A stretch of DNA of 36,632 nt from Gemmataceae bacterium (GCA_009692065.1 SHZY01000054.1:1-36632); one strand, 5' to 3'; counted from the first letter of the stretch, positions 16,433 through 25,249 are shown. Numbers and translations: made by a program. The notes: a model not told the origin generated them from the letters alone.

Positions 16433-18100
16433 TCAATATCCGGCAACTTTTCCGCTCAAACGCTTGTCCGCGGCCCCGACGTATCCGCCGGTCTTCGGGT
16501 TGATCCATATCGAATGGGCGTCCCCTTGTCGGGAATTGCTGACGCGATGGCCCATGCCCTGGAGCGCCTTGACTGTCTCCGGATATTGCTTGACTCCTTC
16601 GAATTTCAGCTCGTCGGGAAACCACTGATGGTGCGTGCGCGGCGCATCGACCGCTTTCTGGATCGGCATCTCGTAATCGACGACGTTGACGACGACGTTC
16701 AGCACCGTGTTGATGATCGTGCGCCCACCGGGGCTGCCGGTGACGAGAAAGACCTTGCCGTCCTTGGCGAGAATCGTCGGCGTCTGCGAGCTGAGCATCT
16801 TCTTACCCGGCGCCACCGTGTTCGGCTCCGTGCCGATGTCGCCCTTCCTGGTGGTGATGCCGGGCCGCCAATTGAAATCCATCATTTCGTTGTTGAGCAG
16901 GAAACCCGCGCCCTTGACGACGATGCGCGACCCGAAGCCGTGTTCGAGCGTGTAGGTATTAGACACTGCCATGCCGTCCTTGTCGATGACGGAGAAATGC
17001 GTGGTGCTTTCGCCTTCGGGCGTTAGCTCGATGTCCTTGGCAACGTCTTCGCTGCGTGTCGCCTTGTCGAGATTGATCCGCTTGACCAGTTCGTCGGCGT
17101 GGCGCTTCGTCGTCAAATGATCGGGGATCTTCGTGAACGCCGGATCGCCGAGGAAGCGGGCCCGGTCGGCATAAGTGAGCCGCATGGTCTCGGTCATGAG
17201 ATGCAGAGTTTGTGGCGAATAACGATCGTGCTTCTTGAGGTTGTAGTGTTCGAGCACGTTGAGCATCATGACCAAGCAGGTGCCGCCGGAGCAGGGGGGC
17301 GGCGGGCTGTAAACGTCGTAGCCGCGATAGACGCCGTGGATCGGCTCACGCTCGATCGCCTGGTACTTGGCGAGATCGTCCATGGCGATGAGTCCGCCGC
17401 CGGCCTTCATCTCGGCAGCAATGAGATCGGCGATCTTGCCCTTGTAGAACGCGTCGGGCCCGTCCTCCGCGATGAGCCGGAGCGTCTTGGCGAGATCGAG
17501 CTGCACGTGGCGATCGCCGGGCATCCACTTGGCACCTTCCGGCTTGGCGAACACTCGATGCAACTCGGACGGGCTTTTGGCCGATTTAAGAATGTTGTTA
17601 AGCGAATCGGCATGGTGCTTATCGAGAAGGTAACCTTTCTCCGCCAATTCGACCGCGGGCATGACGAGCGACTTCCACTGCAGCTTGCCGAACTTCTGAT
17701 GGGCGAGTGCCATGCCGCGGACGGTGCCGGGGGTGCCAACCATTTTGTGTGTGTAAGGTGAGTCGCCTTTCTTGAACATAGTGCGCGTCGCCGCCGCGGT
17801 GGCCGTCTCGCGATATTCGATGACGGTGGGCTTCCCCTTGGCCGGATGCACGACCATGAACCCGCCGCCGCCGATGTTGCCCGCCGCCGGATGCGTGACC
17901 GCGAGCGCGAACGCGGTGGTGATGGCCGCATCGACGGCGTTACCGCCCGCCTTGAGAATGGCGAGGCCGGCCTCCGCGCCCGGTTCCGAGACGGCGACGA
18001 TGACGCCGTTCTTGTGCTCGGCGGTTTTTTCACCGGCGCCGAGAACGGGGAGCGCGAGGAGGCAAGCGACGAGAGCGACACTGAAGCGACGAAGATTCAT
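16433..18100 (-). CDS. ggt: Gamma-glutamyltransferase (glutathione hydrolase)
   Basis: Periplasmic enzyme that cleaves the gamma-glutamyl bond of glutathione and related peptides. The 555-residue precursor has a signal peptide (FSVALVACLLALPVLGAG) and the family pattern GNAVDAAITTAFALAVTHPA and NIGGGGFMVVH. The autocleavage site is ESTTHFSVID: Thr366 becomes the new N-terminus and nucleophile of the small subunit. PPPPCSGGTCLVMMLN and MLSSQTPTILAKDGKVFLVT, then SPGGRTIINTVLNV, are further conserved blocks that bind the gamma-glutamyl group. Length and motif order are normal. GAGG lies about nine bases before the ATG. Confidence 0.95.
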   Translation of the reverse strand: MNLRRFSVALVACLLALPVLGAGEKTAEHKNGVIVAVSEPGAEAGLAILKAGGNAVDAAITTAFALAVTHPAAGNIGGGGFMVVHPAKGKPTVIEYRETATAAATRTMFKKGDSPYTHKMVGTPGTVRGMALAHQKFGKLQWKSLVMPAVELAEKGYLLDKHHADSLNNILKSAKSPSELHRVFAKPEGAKWMPGDRHVQLDLAKTLRLIAEDGPDAFYKGKIADLIAAEMKAGGGLIAMDDLAKYQAIEREPIHGVYRGYDVYSPPPPCSGGTCLVMMLNVLEHYNLKKHDRYSPQTLHLMTETMRLTYADRARFLGDPAFTKIPDHLTTKRHADELVKRINLDKATRSEDVAKDIELTPEGESTTHFSVIDKDGMAVSNTYTLEHGFGSRIVVKGAGFLLNNEMMDFNWRPGITTRKGDIGTEPNTVAPGKKMLSSQTPTILAKDGKVFLVTGSPGGRTIINTVLNVVVNVVDYEMPIQKAVDAPRTHHQWFPDELKFEGVKQYPETVKALQGMGHRVSNSRQGDAHSIWINPKTGGYVGAADKRLSGKVAGY

Positions 18101-18136
18101 GATGCAAGTCCTCTACGAAGACGGCGTCTTGGTTGG

Positions 18137-18418
18137 TCACGTCCCGGAGGGATCGAGTCTACAGCGTTCTTCCAGGAGCGCTTGCAGCTCGGCGATGATT
18201 TCCAGGTCTTTCGGTCGGCCGGCGGCCTTGCGCCCTGCTTCGCGCAGTTCGAGCGCGTACTCGAAGACCCGCTCGTGTTTCTCAAAACTCTGCGTTACCG
18301 TGTACTTGAGGTTTTCGCGCAACAGCGTGCGATCCACGTCCTTTTTGTAGGCGTCGATCACCGGGTCGCTGAATACCGGCGGTGCGGTCCCAGACGGGAT
18401 GTTCAACTCATCGATCAT
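18137..18418 (-). CDS. Small conserved-looking hypothetical protein (93 residues)
   Basis: A soluble, strongly helical, charged protein. VIDAYKKDVDRTLLRENLKY followed by TVTQSFEKHERVFEYALELR suggests a helical bundle, and KDLEIIAELQALLEERCRL is a predicted amphipathic C-terminal helix. The pattern (K/R)DVDRTLLRENL followed by a V-x-x-(R/S)F motif resembles small planctomycete proteins of unknown function often found beside toxin or nucleotidyltransferase genes, but I cannot name a family. GAGAGG lies upstream of the ATG at 18418. It precedes the gamma-glutamyltransferase gene by 36 bp on the same strand. Confidence 0.65.
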   Translation of the reverse strand: MIDELNIPSGTAPPVFSDPVIDAYKKDVDRTLLRENLKYTVTQSFEKHERVFEYALELREAGRKAAGRPKDLEIIAELQALLEERCRLDPSGT

Positions 18419-18457
18419 CGGTCATCGCCTCTCTGATCTGGCTGGCATCCAAAGAAC

Positions 18458-18490
18458 CCCTGGGAATCGCTGCGCTCATCCCAGGGCTTG
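18458..18490. repeat. Dispersed GC-rich repeat, copy 2, plus an adjacent 9-bp direct repeat
   Basis: TCGCTGCGCTCATCCCAGGG with flanking CCCTGGGA and TCCCAGGG arms, related to the copies at 2843, 32106 and 33609. Just beyond it, at 18511-18528, GCAATTTGCAATTTGCAA sits directly downstream of the ketol-acid reductoisomerase stop. Confidence 0.65.
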
Positions 18491-18528
18491 GTGGAATTGA
18501 TTGTAAATCTGCAATTTGCAATTTGCAA

Positions 18529-19593
18529 TCATCCTTTGGACTTCGCCGCCCGCTCCGGCCTCAGTGAGCGCACCACGGTGCCCGCTTCCCACATCTCGCT
18601 GGAGGCGACTTCCTTTAGCTCCTTGTCGAGCTGCTCGCGGTAATCGGGCCGGCTGTTGATGTCGAGGACGCGCTTGGTTTCGGTCCCGTCAGCGACACTC
18701 TGATACAACTTCTCGAAGGTCGGCTTGGTCGCGTCGCGGAATTTCTTGAACCAGTCGAGGGCGCCGCGCTGCGCTGTGGTGGAGCAGTTGGCGTACATCC
18801 AGTCCATGCCGTTCTCGGCAATCAGCGGATAGAGCGATTGCGTCGCCTCTTCCACTGTCTCGTTGAACGCTTCCGACGGCGAATGGCCGTGCTCGCGCAG
18901 CACCTCGTACTGAGCGAGCCAAAGGCCGTAGATCGCGCCCATGAGAACGCCGCGTTCACCGGTCAGATCGCTGAAGACTTCCTTCTGAAAGGTGGTCTCG
19001 AACATGTAGCCGGAGCCGATGGCGATGCCGGTGGCGAGGCAGCGATCGAGGGCGCGGCCCGTGGCGTCCTGATGGATCGCGTAGCTGGCGTTGATGCCCT
19101 TGCCTTCGAGGAAGAGTCGGCGCACGGTGGTGCCGGAGCCTTTGGGGGCGACGAGGACCACGTCGATGTCCTTGGGCGGAATGACGCCGGTCTGCTCCTT
19201 GTAGACGATGCTGAAGCCGTGCGAGAAGTAGAGGGCCTTGCCGGCGGTGAGGAGTGGCTTGATCGTCGGCCACTGGTCCTTTTGGCCCGCGTCGGAGAGC
19301 AGGTACTGGATGATGGTGCCTTTCGTGGTCGCTTCTTCGAGGGAGAGGAGCGTCTTGCCCGGCACCCAGCCGTCTTGCTGGGCGAGGTCCCAGCCTTTGC
19401 CCTTGTTGTCGCGCAGGCCGATGATGACGTTGACGCCGTTGTCCTTCATATTGAGCGACTGCCCGCGGCCCTGCACGCCATAGCCCAGGACGGCGACGGT
19501 TTCGTTGCCAAGGATGGCCTTGATGCGTTCGGGGGGATAGTCGGATCGTTCGACGACATTCTCGGCAGAGTTGCCGATTTGGATCTTGCGCAT
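18529..19593 (-). CDS. ilvC: Ketol-acid reductoisomerase
   Basis: Second step of branched-chain amino-acid synthesis: rearrangement and NAD(P)H reduction of acetolactate or acetohydroxybutyrate, with two Mg ions. The 354-residue length fits the short class I enzyme. VAVLGYGVQGRGQSLNMKDN at residues 34-53 is the Rossmann nucleotide loop. APKGSGTTVRRLFLEGKG and SDLTGERGVLMGAIYGLWLA carry metal-binding acids of the knotted helical domain, with ETVEEATQSLYPLIAENGMD beyond. The ATG at 19593 has AAGGA about ten bases upstream. No other ilv gene is adjacent, so the pathway genes are scattered. Confidence 0.93.
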   Translation of the reverse strand: MRKIQIGNSAENVVERSDYPPERIKAILGNETVAVLGYGVQGRGQSLNMKDNGVNVIIGLRDNKGKGWDLAQQDGWVPGKTLLSLEEATTKGTIIQYLLSDAGQKDQWPTIKPLLTAGKALYFSHGFSIVYKEQTGVIPPKDIDVVLVAPKGSGTTVRRLFLEGKGINASYAIHQDATGRALDRCLATGIAIGSGYMFETTFQKEVFSDLTGERGVLMGAIYGLWLAQYEVLREHGHSPSEAFNETVEEATQSLYPLIAENGMDWMYANCSTTAQRGALDWFKKFRDATKPTFEKLYQSVADGTETKRVLDINSRPDYREQLDKELKEVASSEMWEAGTVVRSLRPERAAKSKG

Positions 19594-19699
19594 GATCGAG
19601 AGTCCTTTGTTGGAGTCGTGTAGTTTAATGAAGGGAATTGTAGAGATGCGCGGGGCGTCACCAAGGCCAGGGACGGGCGCAGTGAGGCCCTGGGATCGA

Positions 19700-20062
19700 T
19701 CAATCCAGATCCTGGTCGGCTTGAGATGCCCCCAAGATTTCGTTCAATCCCTCGATCAGTCGGTGTAACTCCTCATCGGACACGCGGCCGCTGCGTTTGC
19801 CAAGGCGATCAACGGACAAGGTGCGAATTTGACTGATCTTCACCCACGAGCGCTTGGGGAGTTTGACGCTAGTCAATTCCAGGGTGAGCGGGAAGCCCGC
19901 ACGCGGCGGCTGACTGGTGATGGCCATTGCGATGACGGTACCGGAGCGGGCGTTGAAGACGTCCTCGCTGAGAATCACGACCGGGCGCAAGCCGCCCTGC
20001 TCGTGGCCGCGGGTCGGCGCCAGGTCGGCCCAGAACACGTCGCCTCTTAGTATTCGGGCCAT
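19700..20062 (-). CDS. MazF/PemK-type endoribonuclease toxin
   Basis: A 120-residue toxin of the MazF/PemK/CcdB fold. ILRGDVFWADLAPTRGHEQG followed by GLRPVVILSEDVFN gives the usual beta strands and the R-P-V/A-V/L-I/V-L core; the Arg is part of the RNA-binding and catalytic site. VIAMAITSQPP and the C-terminal helix complete the fold. MazF-type toxins cut mRNA at short sequences. The start at 20062 is chosen because it overlaps the antitoxin end by 16 bp, the typical coupling for such pairs; an upstream ATG would bury most of the antitoxin gene. It is expected to be autorepressed through the upstream operator. Confidence 0.87.
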   Translation of the reverse strand: MARILRGDVFWADLAPTRGHEQGGLRPVVILSEDVFNARSGTVIAMAITSQPPRAGFPLTLELTSVKLPKRSWVKISQIRTLSVDRLGKRSGRVSDEELHRLIEGLNEILGASQADQDLD

Positions 20063-20289
20063 TGCTCGCTGTCTTCCGTAAGGCCTTCGTCCGCCAGCGC
20101 CTTCTCGAACACGGGATCCAGCTTGGCGCACTCGGCCGCCAGCCGGCTTCGCTTCATTCGCCGAAGTTTGTCCCGGATCGCCTGCTGCACGGCCTGGCTG
20201 CGATTTGGGAACCTGTTTTCCTCGACGAGTTGATCGAGGCGCTCCAGGAGGTCTTGCTCAATGGTAATCGCGATCTTGACGCTGCGCAT
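20047..20289 (-). CDS. Ribbon-helix-helix antitoxin
   Basis: An 80-residue protein. The N-terminus MRSVKIAITIEQDLLERLDQ and the following LVEENRFPNRSQAVQQAIRD form a ribbon-helix-helix DNA-binding fold: a short beta strand, then helix, turn N-R-S-Q, helix. The acidic tail (ALADEGLTEDSEQWPEY) probably wraps the toxin. It overlaps the MazF-type gene by 16 bp. The promoter and a palindromic operator lie 14-34 bases upstream of the start, as expected for negative autoregulation of a type II toxin-antitoxin operon. Confidence 0.85.
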   Translation of the reverse strand: MRSVKIAITIEQDLLERLDQLVEENRFPNRSQAVQQAIRDKLRRMKRSRLAAECAKLDPVFEKALADEGLTEDSEQWPEY

Positions 20290-20302
20290 GAAGGCACCTT
20301 GA

Positions 20303-20344
20303 GGTATGATGAATTATCATACCAGGCGTGCATGGTGTGGTCAA
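20303..20344 (-). promoter_or_regulatory. Toxin-antitoxin promoter overlapped by a palindromic operator
   Basis: On the minus strand the -35 box is TTGACC (20339-20344) and the -10 box is TATGAT (20316-20321), with a 17-base spacer. The perfect inverted repeat GGTATGAT-N5-ATCATACC at 20303-20323 covers the -10 region. A ribbon-helix-helix dimer pair binding there would block RNA polymerase. Confidence 0.7.
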
Positions 20345-20457
20345 TCTTTTTAATCGCCGAATTCATCGCCACGTGGTAAATTGAAAGCGGGAACTATTGC
20401 CTACCCAGGCCGGTCTCAACCTCGGCATCCGTTCGATTTCTGACGGGAGTTTTCGCC

Positions 20458-20985
20458 ATGAAATTTGCGCAAGCCTTCGGCCTTGTCGTACTGCTGTTCA
20501 GCTTCAGCCTGGTGTTCGCCGGCGGGTTTGGCATTCCGAAGAAGGAGGATGTGCCGAAGTACTTGAAGCAATTGCAATCCGCCAATAGTGCCGCGGATCG
20601 CGCCAAGGCGGCGGAAATGCTGGGCAAGCGCGGCGGGATCAATCAGAAAGATGTCGAGGACGCCGTGGAGCCGCTCAAGACAATCGTAGTGAAGGACAAG
20701 GACGCGAAAGTCCGCGCCGCCGCCGCCCGCGCTCTCGGCGATATTCGCTCCGATGCGGAAGGCACTGTGCCAATCCTGATCGATCGCCTCAAGACCGACG
20801 ACAAGATGGATGTCAAGATGGCAATCGTGATCGCGCTGGGCCAATTCGGCCCAGATGCCAAGGCCGCCGTGCCGTCCTTGCGCGAGATGCAAAAGAAACT
20901 CGACGCCAAGAAGATGGCCAAGGACTTCGGCACCATCCAGAACAGCATCCAGGCGATCACCATGCAGAAGAAGAAAAAAGGGTAA
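20458..20985 (+). CDS. Exported HEAT-repeat protein
   Basis: A 175-residue protein with a signal peptide (FGLVVLLFSFSLVFAGG). At least two HEAT-type helical repeats follow: DVEDAVEPLKTIVVKDKDAK with VRAAAARALGDI, then TVPILIDRLKTDDKMD with VKMAIVIALGQFG and DAKAAVPSLREM. The tail is Lys-rich (MQKKKKG). HEAT repeats bind other proteins; the partner is unknown. GGGAG precedes the ATG. The gene is divergent from the toxin-antitoxin operon and convergent with the DUF2156 gene. Confidence 0.82.
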   Translation: MKFAQAFGLVVLLFSFSLVFAGGFGIPKKEDVPKYLKQLQSANSAADRAKAAEMLGKRGGINQKDVEDAVEPLKTIVVKDKDAKVRAAAARALGDIRSDAEGTVPILIDRLKTDDKMDVKMAIVIALGQFGPDAKAAVPSLREMQKKLDAKKMAKDFGTIQNSIQAITMQKKKKG

Positions 20986-21017
20986 TGCATTGCAATTCGT
21001 GAGTTGATGCATCGTCT

Positions 21018-21072
21018 GAGCCTGAGTGGCAAGGGAAGGGCAACTTCTGCCCCTGGCTTGACGCTCGGGCTC
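21018..21072. repeat. Decayed palindrome between convergent genes
   Basis: Imperfect 25-base arms at 21018-21042 and 21048-21072, sharing GAGCC-GAG and GGGCA ends with several mismatches. It resembles the palindrome at 14059-14113 and may act as a weak two-way terminator. Confidence 0.4.
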
Positions 21073-21101
21073 GGGTATCAGATCGGCCGGTCCGGCTCTC
21101 G

Positions 21102-22013
21102 TTATTGGCTCGCGCGCCTGAACGCCTCTTCGAGGATCGCCAACGCTCCGCTTGCATGGCCAAAAGCCTTCAAGTCGCGCAGCCGGAGCCTTGGGATACC
21201 GACGTAATATCGCGGCTCCCAGACAGGTTCGAATTTGTTCTTGAACTGATACAACCCCGCCACGTTGTAGAGCGGGGCCACGACCGCAGCGATCTGTTCC
21301 CCCCATTGGGCCGCGCGGTTTTTACGGCGTGAGCGCGGAGCAACCGGTGTCGCCTGGGCAGGTGAAATGAGCGGCACCTCGCCCAGGTTCAGCGCCGCGA
21401 TTCCCTCGGCGGCGAGCGCCGCAATAACGTGAAGCAGAAGCAACTCCATGGTTCCGGGCGGCGCCGTGGGATGACGCAGCAACAGATCGACATGCCAGGC
21501 ATCGGGAGCGTACCTGCTGAGCGTAAGGATAGCAGCGGTGAATCCGTCCGCGCTTGCGGTAAAACAACGATCGTCGGCTTCCGGTTCGAGCCGATAAAAA
21601 TAGCGGATCGGCTCGCCGCCGGGAAATAGCTCTTTCGCCAGAGCGCCCAGCAGCGGCAGTGCGGCCTCGCTCGATACCTCGGCGATCGAGAGTCCGTCGG
21701 CCTTCGCGGCGAGCTGGCGAACTTTTTTCGGAACCCGGAAGCCGGCCAGCGACACCTTGGCCGAGTAGGCGAGCAGCAAGCGCGACGATGGTCGAATACC
21801 CGCGCGTTCGAGAAAGTCGAGAGCGCACGCCTTGAACACAAATCCACCCGAATACTGCTGCGCGAGCGCGTCGATCAAGGAGCGCTCGCTCTCGGCTTCT
21901 GCCACGACGGCTGAATGGACGAAGGCCGGGCCGCTCGCGAGAGGAATGGAATGACGCCTGTCGATCCGACCCCACGACCAGCTCAGCGGCAGAGAAAAGC
22001 GTGGCTCATTCAT
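21102..22013 (-). CDS. DUF2156 / MprF C-terminal-like acyltransferase-fold protein
   Basis: A 303-residue soluble protein resembling the catalytic C-terminal domain of phosphatidylglycerol lysyltransferase (MprF), a double GNAT fold. VDLLLRHPTAPPGTMELLLL followed by HVIAALAAEGIAALNLGEVP and YNVAGLYQFKNKFEPVWEPR with YYVGIP match the family's blocks (F-K-x-K-F-x-P-x-W-x-x-R-Y). The membrane flippase half of MprF is absent, so it is a stand-alone version. It may transfer an aminoacyl group to a lipid or another acceptor. A GGAG site precedes the ATG at 22013. GNAT-fold activity on another substrate is possible. Confidence 0.8.
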   Translation of the reverse strand: MNEPRFSLPLSWSWGRIDRRHSIPLASGPAFVHSAVVAEAESERSLIDALAQQYSGGFVFKACALDFLERAGIRPSSRLLLAYSAKVSLAGFRVPKKVRQLAAKADGLSIAEVSSEAALPLLGALAKELFPGGEPIRYFYRLEPEADDRCFTASADGFTAAILTLSRYAPDAWHVDLLLRHPTAPPGTMELLLLHVIAALAAEGIAALNLGEVPLISPAQATPVAPRSRRKNRAAQWGEQIAAVVAPLYNVAGLYQFKNKFEPVWEPRYYVGIPRLRLRDLKAFGHASGALAILEEAFRRASQ

Positions 22014-22136
22014 GTGAAACGCTCCTCAGTTACTTACCTCTGAAATTCGCCGCAACGTGCGGAGAGCATTTCAGACACGGGTCGTTGCTCAGCGGTGTTG
22101 GTGAACCCATCGCCGATCCAGACAAGTAGTACGCCC

Positions 22137-24227
22137 TCACCGCTTCAGCTGCCGATCGAGAAACTCGTACGCTGCCTTGCGCGCGTCCGGCGGGAAGGCG
22201 TGTTTGCCGGGCGGATAGGACGCGGCCAGGTTGGCGGCAGTGCCGTGGAGCTGGTAAATCGGCCGGGCGGCGGCCATCACGTCGCGCACGCCGGAGACGT
22301 CGAAGTCGTCGTCCTTCTCGGCTGCACTGGCAAAGAATGCGCGCGGCGCGAACGACGCCACGATCTCCTGGAAGTCGAACGGGACCTTCTTCGCATCATT
22401 GCCGAACTGCGTCTTGATGCGCGGCATGTAGACCGGGCCCGTCCAGCTCGGCATGTCGTCCTTGCGGAACGTTGTGAAGCCGCAGCTCGACATGATCGCC
22501 TGCAAGCGAGGCTCGAAGACGGCGGTGAACATCGCGTTGTGGCCGCCGAGCGAATGGCCGATGACGCCGATGCGCCCGGCATCGACCTCGGGCAGTGTCT
22601 CCAGCACATCGACGGCGCGGATGTTGTCCCAGATCGCCTTCATGGAGCCGCTGGCGTACCTGGTTTTGGCCTTGAAATCGAACTTGTGGTTGCCGAAAGA
22701 CGGGAACTCCGGTGCGATGACGACGTAGCCGCGCTCCGCGAGTTCGAGTCCGTACTTGAGATCGGGATTGCCCTTGATGCCGGCGGTCTCGTCGATGCCG
22801 TTGCGGGTCGTCTGATGCAGACACAGCATGGCGGGGAGCTTGCCGGCCGGGCGCTCGGCGGGGAGGAACAGGTAGGCAGGCACGCGATCGTCGGCATCGG
22901 ACTGGTAGGTGATCTTGCGGCGAATCAGCGTGCCGACGCGTGTCTCCTCGATCACCTTGATCGCCAGGGGAACGCGCTGAAGCGGACTGGGGAGCGGGCC
23001 CATGACCCGCTGCATGTTGTCGATGATGTGTCGGCGGCGGACTTCCCAGTCGGTGGTAGTCTTGATGGGATGCGCTTGACCGGCACGATCGCGGTAGTGC
23101 GTAACGTCCGTGTGGTCCGGATACTCGATCGGCGGCGCGGCCTTCTCGAAGTGCGCAACCGGATAGCCCTTGGCGTACGAGATCACGAACGCGCCGTTCG
23201 AGGTGCGGTAGCGGAGGTCCTCCTTGCGTTCGAAGTCGGTCTCGCCCTTGCGAACGAGCGCGGACTTGCCGCCGGGTTCGAGATACTTGCCGGCGACCTC
23301 GAAGACGATCTTGGTGCGATCGCCCAGACCGTGGCCGGTGCTGGTGAAGATCTTGCTGGCGACATCGTTTTGCGTGACGGGCCGAGCATCCAGATCGAGG
23401 CCGGCGCGGCGCATCCAGGCGACCATCTCTTGCGCGTCGGGGAACGGGCAGACCTTGTCGTGGATGCCATGGACGACGACGACCTTCGCGGTGGGGCCGA
23501 GCCGTTTCATGATGTCGAGATGGTCGGGGTTGCCGAGGTAGCGCATCTCTTGATGATCGAGGGAAAGATAGTTGGGACTTTTCGGATTGCGCGCGTAGCG
23601 GGCATTGAGTTCGCTCCCGGGCAAGTTGTAGGCAATGGCGTCGGAGAGCTTGTTCATGCCGCAGATGTCGATGATGCAGGCGAAGGTGCGCGGCGCCAGC
23701 TTGTTGGCCATGAGGGTGACGTTGCCGCCGCCGGATCCGCCGGTGCAGTAGATGCGTCCCTCGGCGAACGGCCGGCCGGAAGTCCTCAGGTCGTTGAAGG
23801 CGAAGTAGAGGGCGCGCAGGGCATCGAGCGATTGCAGGTAGCCGAAGTCATAGGGTTCGGGGCCTTCGATGGAGTCCTTGGGGCCGCTTTGCAGATAGTT
23901 GACGCAGAGGGCGATGACGTTGAGGCGATCGGCGAGTTCGCGCGGGTTGGCGGTGCCGACGCAATCGACGCCGCCCCAGTTGTGCAGCGTCAACACGATG
24001 CCGGTGTCTTTGTTGACGTTGGCACGTTTGCCGCCGGGGTAGTGGATCTTGACGCGCACGGTCCGCGCGCCGGGGCGCAGCGGCCATTCCTGGGCGGGCA
24101 CCTCCACCGCTCCCTCCACTTCGGGCAACGCGGGCCAGTCTTGAGCCGGCTGAAAGGCGGAGCTTTCCACCGGCACAAGGAGCAAAGTTGTCCCTAGAGC
24201 AAGAAGGCACGTCGAGAGATATTTCAT
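22137..24227 (-). CDS. Secreted protein with two alpha/beta-hydrolase domains (DUF2920-like plus dienelactone-hydrolase/esterase-like)
   Basis: The start at 24227 opens a signal peptide (MKYLSTCLLALGTTLLLVPV). The 696-residue product holds two hydrolase domains. Domain 1 (about 45-330) has the nucleophile elbow YCTGGSGGGNVT with Ser165, Asp257 in VHGIHDKVCP and His299 in TSTGHGLGD, close to DUF2920 esterases. A linker with TTDWEVRRRHIIDNMQRVMG leads into domain 2 (about 420-696). This has LCLHQTTRNG as the oxyanion region and the elbow IGVIGHSLGGHN with Ser559. The likely catalytic His is in GKHAFPP near the C-terminus. It is probably an exported esterase acting on plant or algal polymers. 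A two-domain fusion of full triads is uncommon. Confidence 0.82.
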   Translation of the reverse strand: MKYLSTCLLALGTTLLLVPVESSAFQPAQDWPALPEVEGAVEVPAQEWPLRPGARTVRVKIHYPGGKRANVNKDTGIVLTLHNWGGVDCVGTANPRELADRLNVIALCVNYLQSGPKDSIEGPEPYDFGYLQSLDALRALYFAFNDLRTSGRPFAEGRIYCTGGSGGGNVTLMANKLAPRTFACIIDICGMNKLSDAIAYNLPGSELNARYARNPKSPNYLSLDHQEMRYLGNPDHLDIMKRLGPTAKVVVVHGIHDKVCPFPDAQEMVAWMRRAGLDLDARPVTQNDVASKIFTSTGHGLGDRTKIVFEVAGKYLEPGGKSALVRKGETDFERKEDLRYRTSNGAFVISYAKGYPVAHFEKAAPPIEYPDHTDVTHYRDRAGQAHPIKTTTDWEVRRRHIIDNMQRVMGPLPSPLQRVPLAIKVIEETRVGTLIRRKITYQSDADDRVPAYLFLPAERPAGKLPAMLCLHQTTRNGIDETAGIKGNPDLKYGLELAERGYVVIAPEFPSFGNHKFDFKAKTRYASGSMKAIWDNIRAVDVLETLPEVDAGRIGVIGHSLGGHNAMFTAVFEPRLQAIMSSCGFTTFRKDDMPSWTGPVYMPRIKTQFGNDAKKVPFDFQEIVASFAPRAFFASAAEKDDDFDVSGVRDVMAAARPIYQLHGTAANLAASYPPGKHAFPPDARKAAYEFLDRQLKR

Positions 24228-24639
24228 GATATTGGCTTCCGAGAGGACTTGAACCTGTGGCATGATTGCGTTCATTCAGTCGTAGAAGAAAAAACGCGCT
24301 CTAACTCCTTGACATACAAGCGTTAAGCGAAATGCTTTTACGAAAACACTGGGACACCCACTTCCGTAAAAGCATTTCACCCTCGGCGTCAACCGACCCC
24401 CAAGAATCCCAGGCTAATTGGGGATAGAACGGACAAATGCTCTTACGCCAATCATAACGCGGCAGAGCCGCAAACGGAATTATGAAGCAAAGATGGCATT
24501 CGTTCGCCAGAATGGTTGGTACTTAAATCAGCCAATCTGGGGAGAATACCATGAGTTCAGTATGGTCGTTCTTGGTCAAGTTTTCCAGCCTCATTGTTTG
24601 CGTTCTGCATGGTTTTGATCGCGTAATCTTCAAAGGGCA
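24228..24639. other. Intergenic region with a 14-bp hairpin
   Basis: The one clear structure is a perfect stem GAAATGCTTTTACG (24329-24342) against 24365-24378, with a 22-base loop. It lies upstream of the minus-strand hydrolase gene and downstream of the remnant to the right. A plus-strand frame at 24418-24618 opens here but has no ribosome site and no convincing protein character. Confidence 0.5.
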
Positions 24640-25230
24640 TCTGGCCATGGCGTCTCCGGCGGCGCCGACGATGTAGGTAGTGCGCGCCGAGACGAAGCCG
24701 GGATCGCCGGTAATGGCGAGACTGTCCACGCCGTCGAACGTGATGGTGCGATTGATGAAGCTATTGGTCGTCGTGGCCGGGGCCGGGGCGCCAGCGTGGG
24801 GCTGATGATCGACGATAAGCCGTCCTGGTTACCGGTGATCGTGATCGAGCCGACGCTGGCGTAGAGCTCCGTTGAATACAGGAGTTCGCCGCTGCCGGTG
24901 TCGATGAAGACATTCAAATGCTCGCCGCCGGAGTTGAAACGCTTCAGACGGATGCTGTTACCCAGGGGGTCATTGCCCGGCTCGATCAGGTTCATATCGA
25001 TGCTGTCGCTGAGGCCGCCCGCAGTGGTGTTCTCGATGCACTCGTAGTTGGAATTGCCGGCGGTGGTAACGCCGGCGACGCTGATGAAGCCGCTGCCCGG
25101 GGCGATGATCGTCTTGGTGGCAGGAAATGGGCCATTATGGAGCAGACGGTCACCGGGGACGGTGAGCGGGATTCTTGCGACACTGATAACCGTGAGGCGT
25201 CGCAAGCCTTGATTCACGCTCCGCGCTGAA
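24640..25230 (-). pseudogene. Degraded fragment of a large surface or secreted repeat protein
   Basis: On the minus strand the frame from about 25230 reads as extracellular beta-helix-type sequence: ATKTIIAPGSGFISVAGVTT, then IDMNLIEPGNDPLGNSIRLK and VGSITITGNQDGLSSIISPT. Near 24790, at a run of CCGGCCCCGG, this frame turns into Pro/Arg/Ser nonsense. Another frame then carries on the sense: TTTNSFINRTITFDGVDSLA, ITGDPGFVSARTTYIVGAAG. One frameshift thus splits a single protein. There is no start, no signal peptide and no proper end. The style (repeated ITITGxxxGLSSI) is that of large planctomycete adhesin-like proteins. Confidence 0.6.
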
Positions 25231-25249
25231 ATCGGTCGCGCAGAAGCGG

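Noticed and set aside
22095..24197. A 700-codon plus-strand ORF opposite the hydrolase gene
   Set aside because: It is the antisense of a real gene in G+C-rich DNA; its translation is a low-complexity Ala/Val/Asp/Arg sequence without domain signatures.
24418..24618. Plus-strand ORF of 66 codons in the gap after the two-domain hydrolase
   Set aside because: No ribosome site, no recognisable domain, and it runs over the edge of a degraded gene; likely chance.
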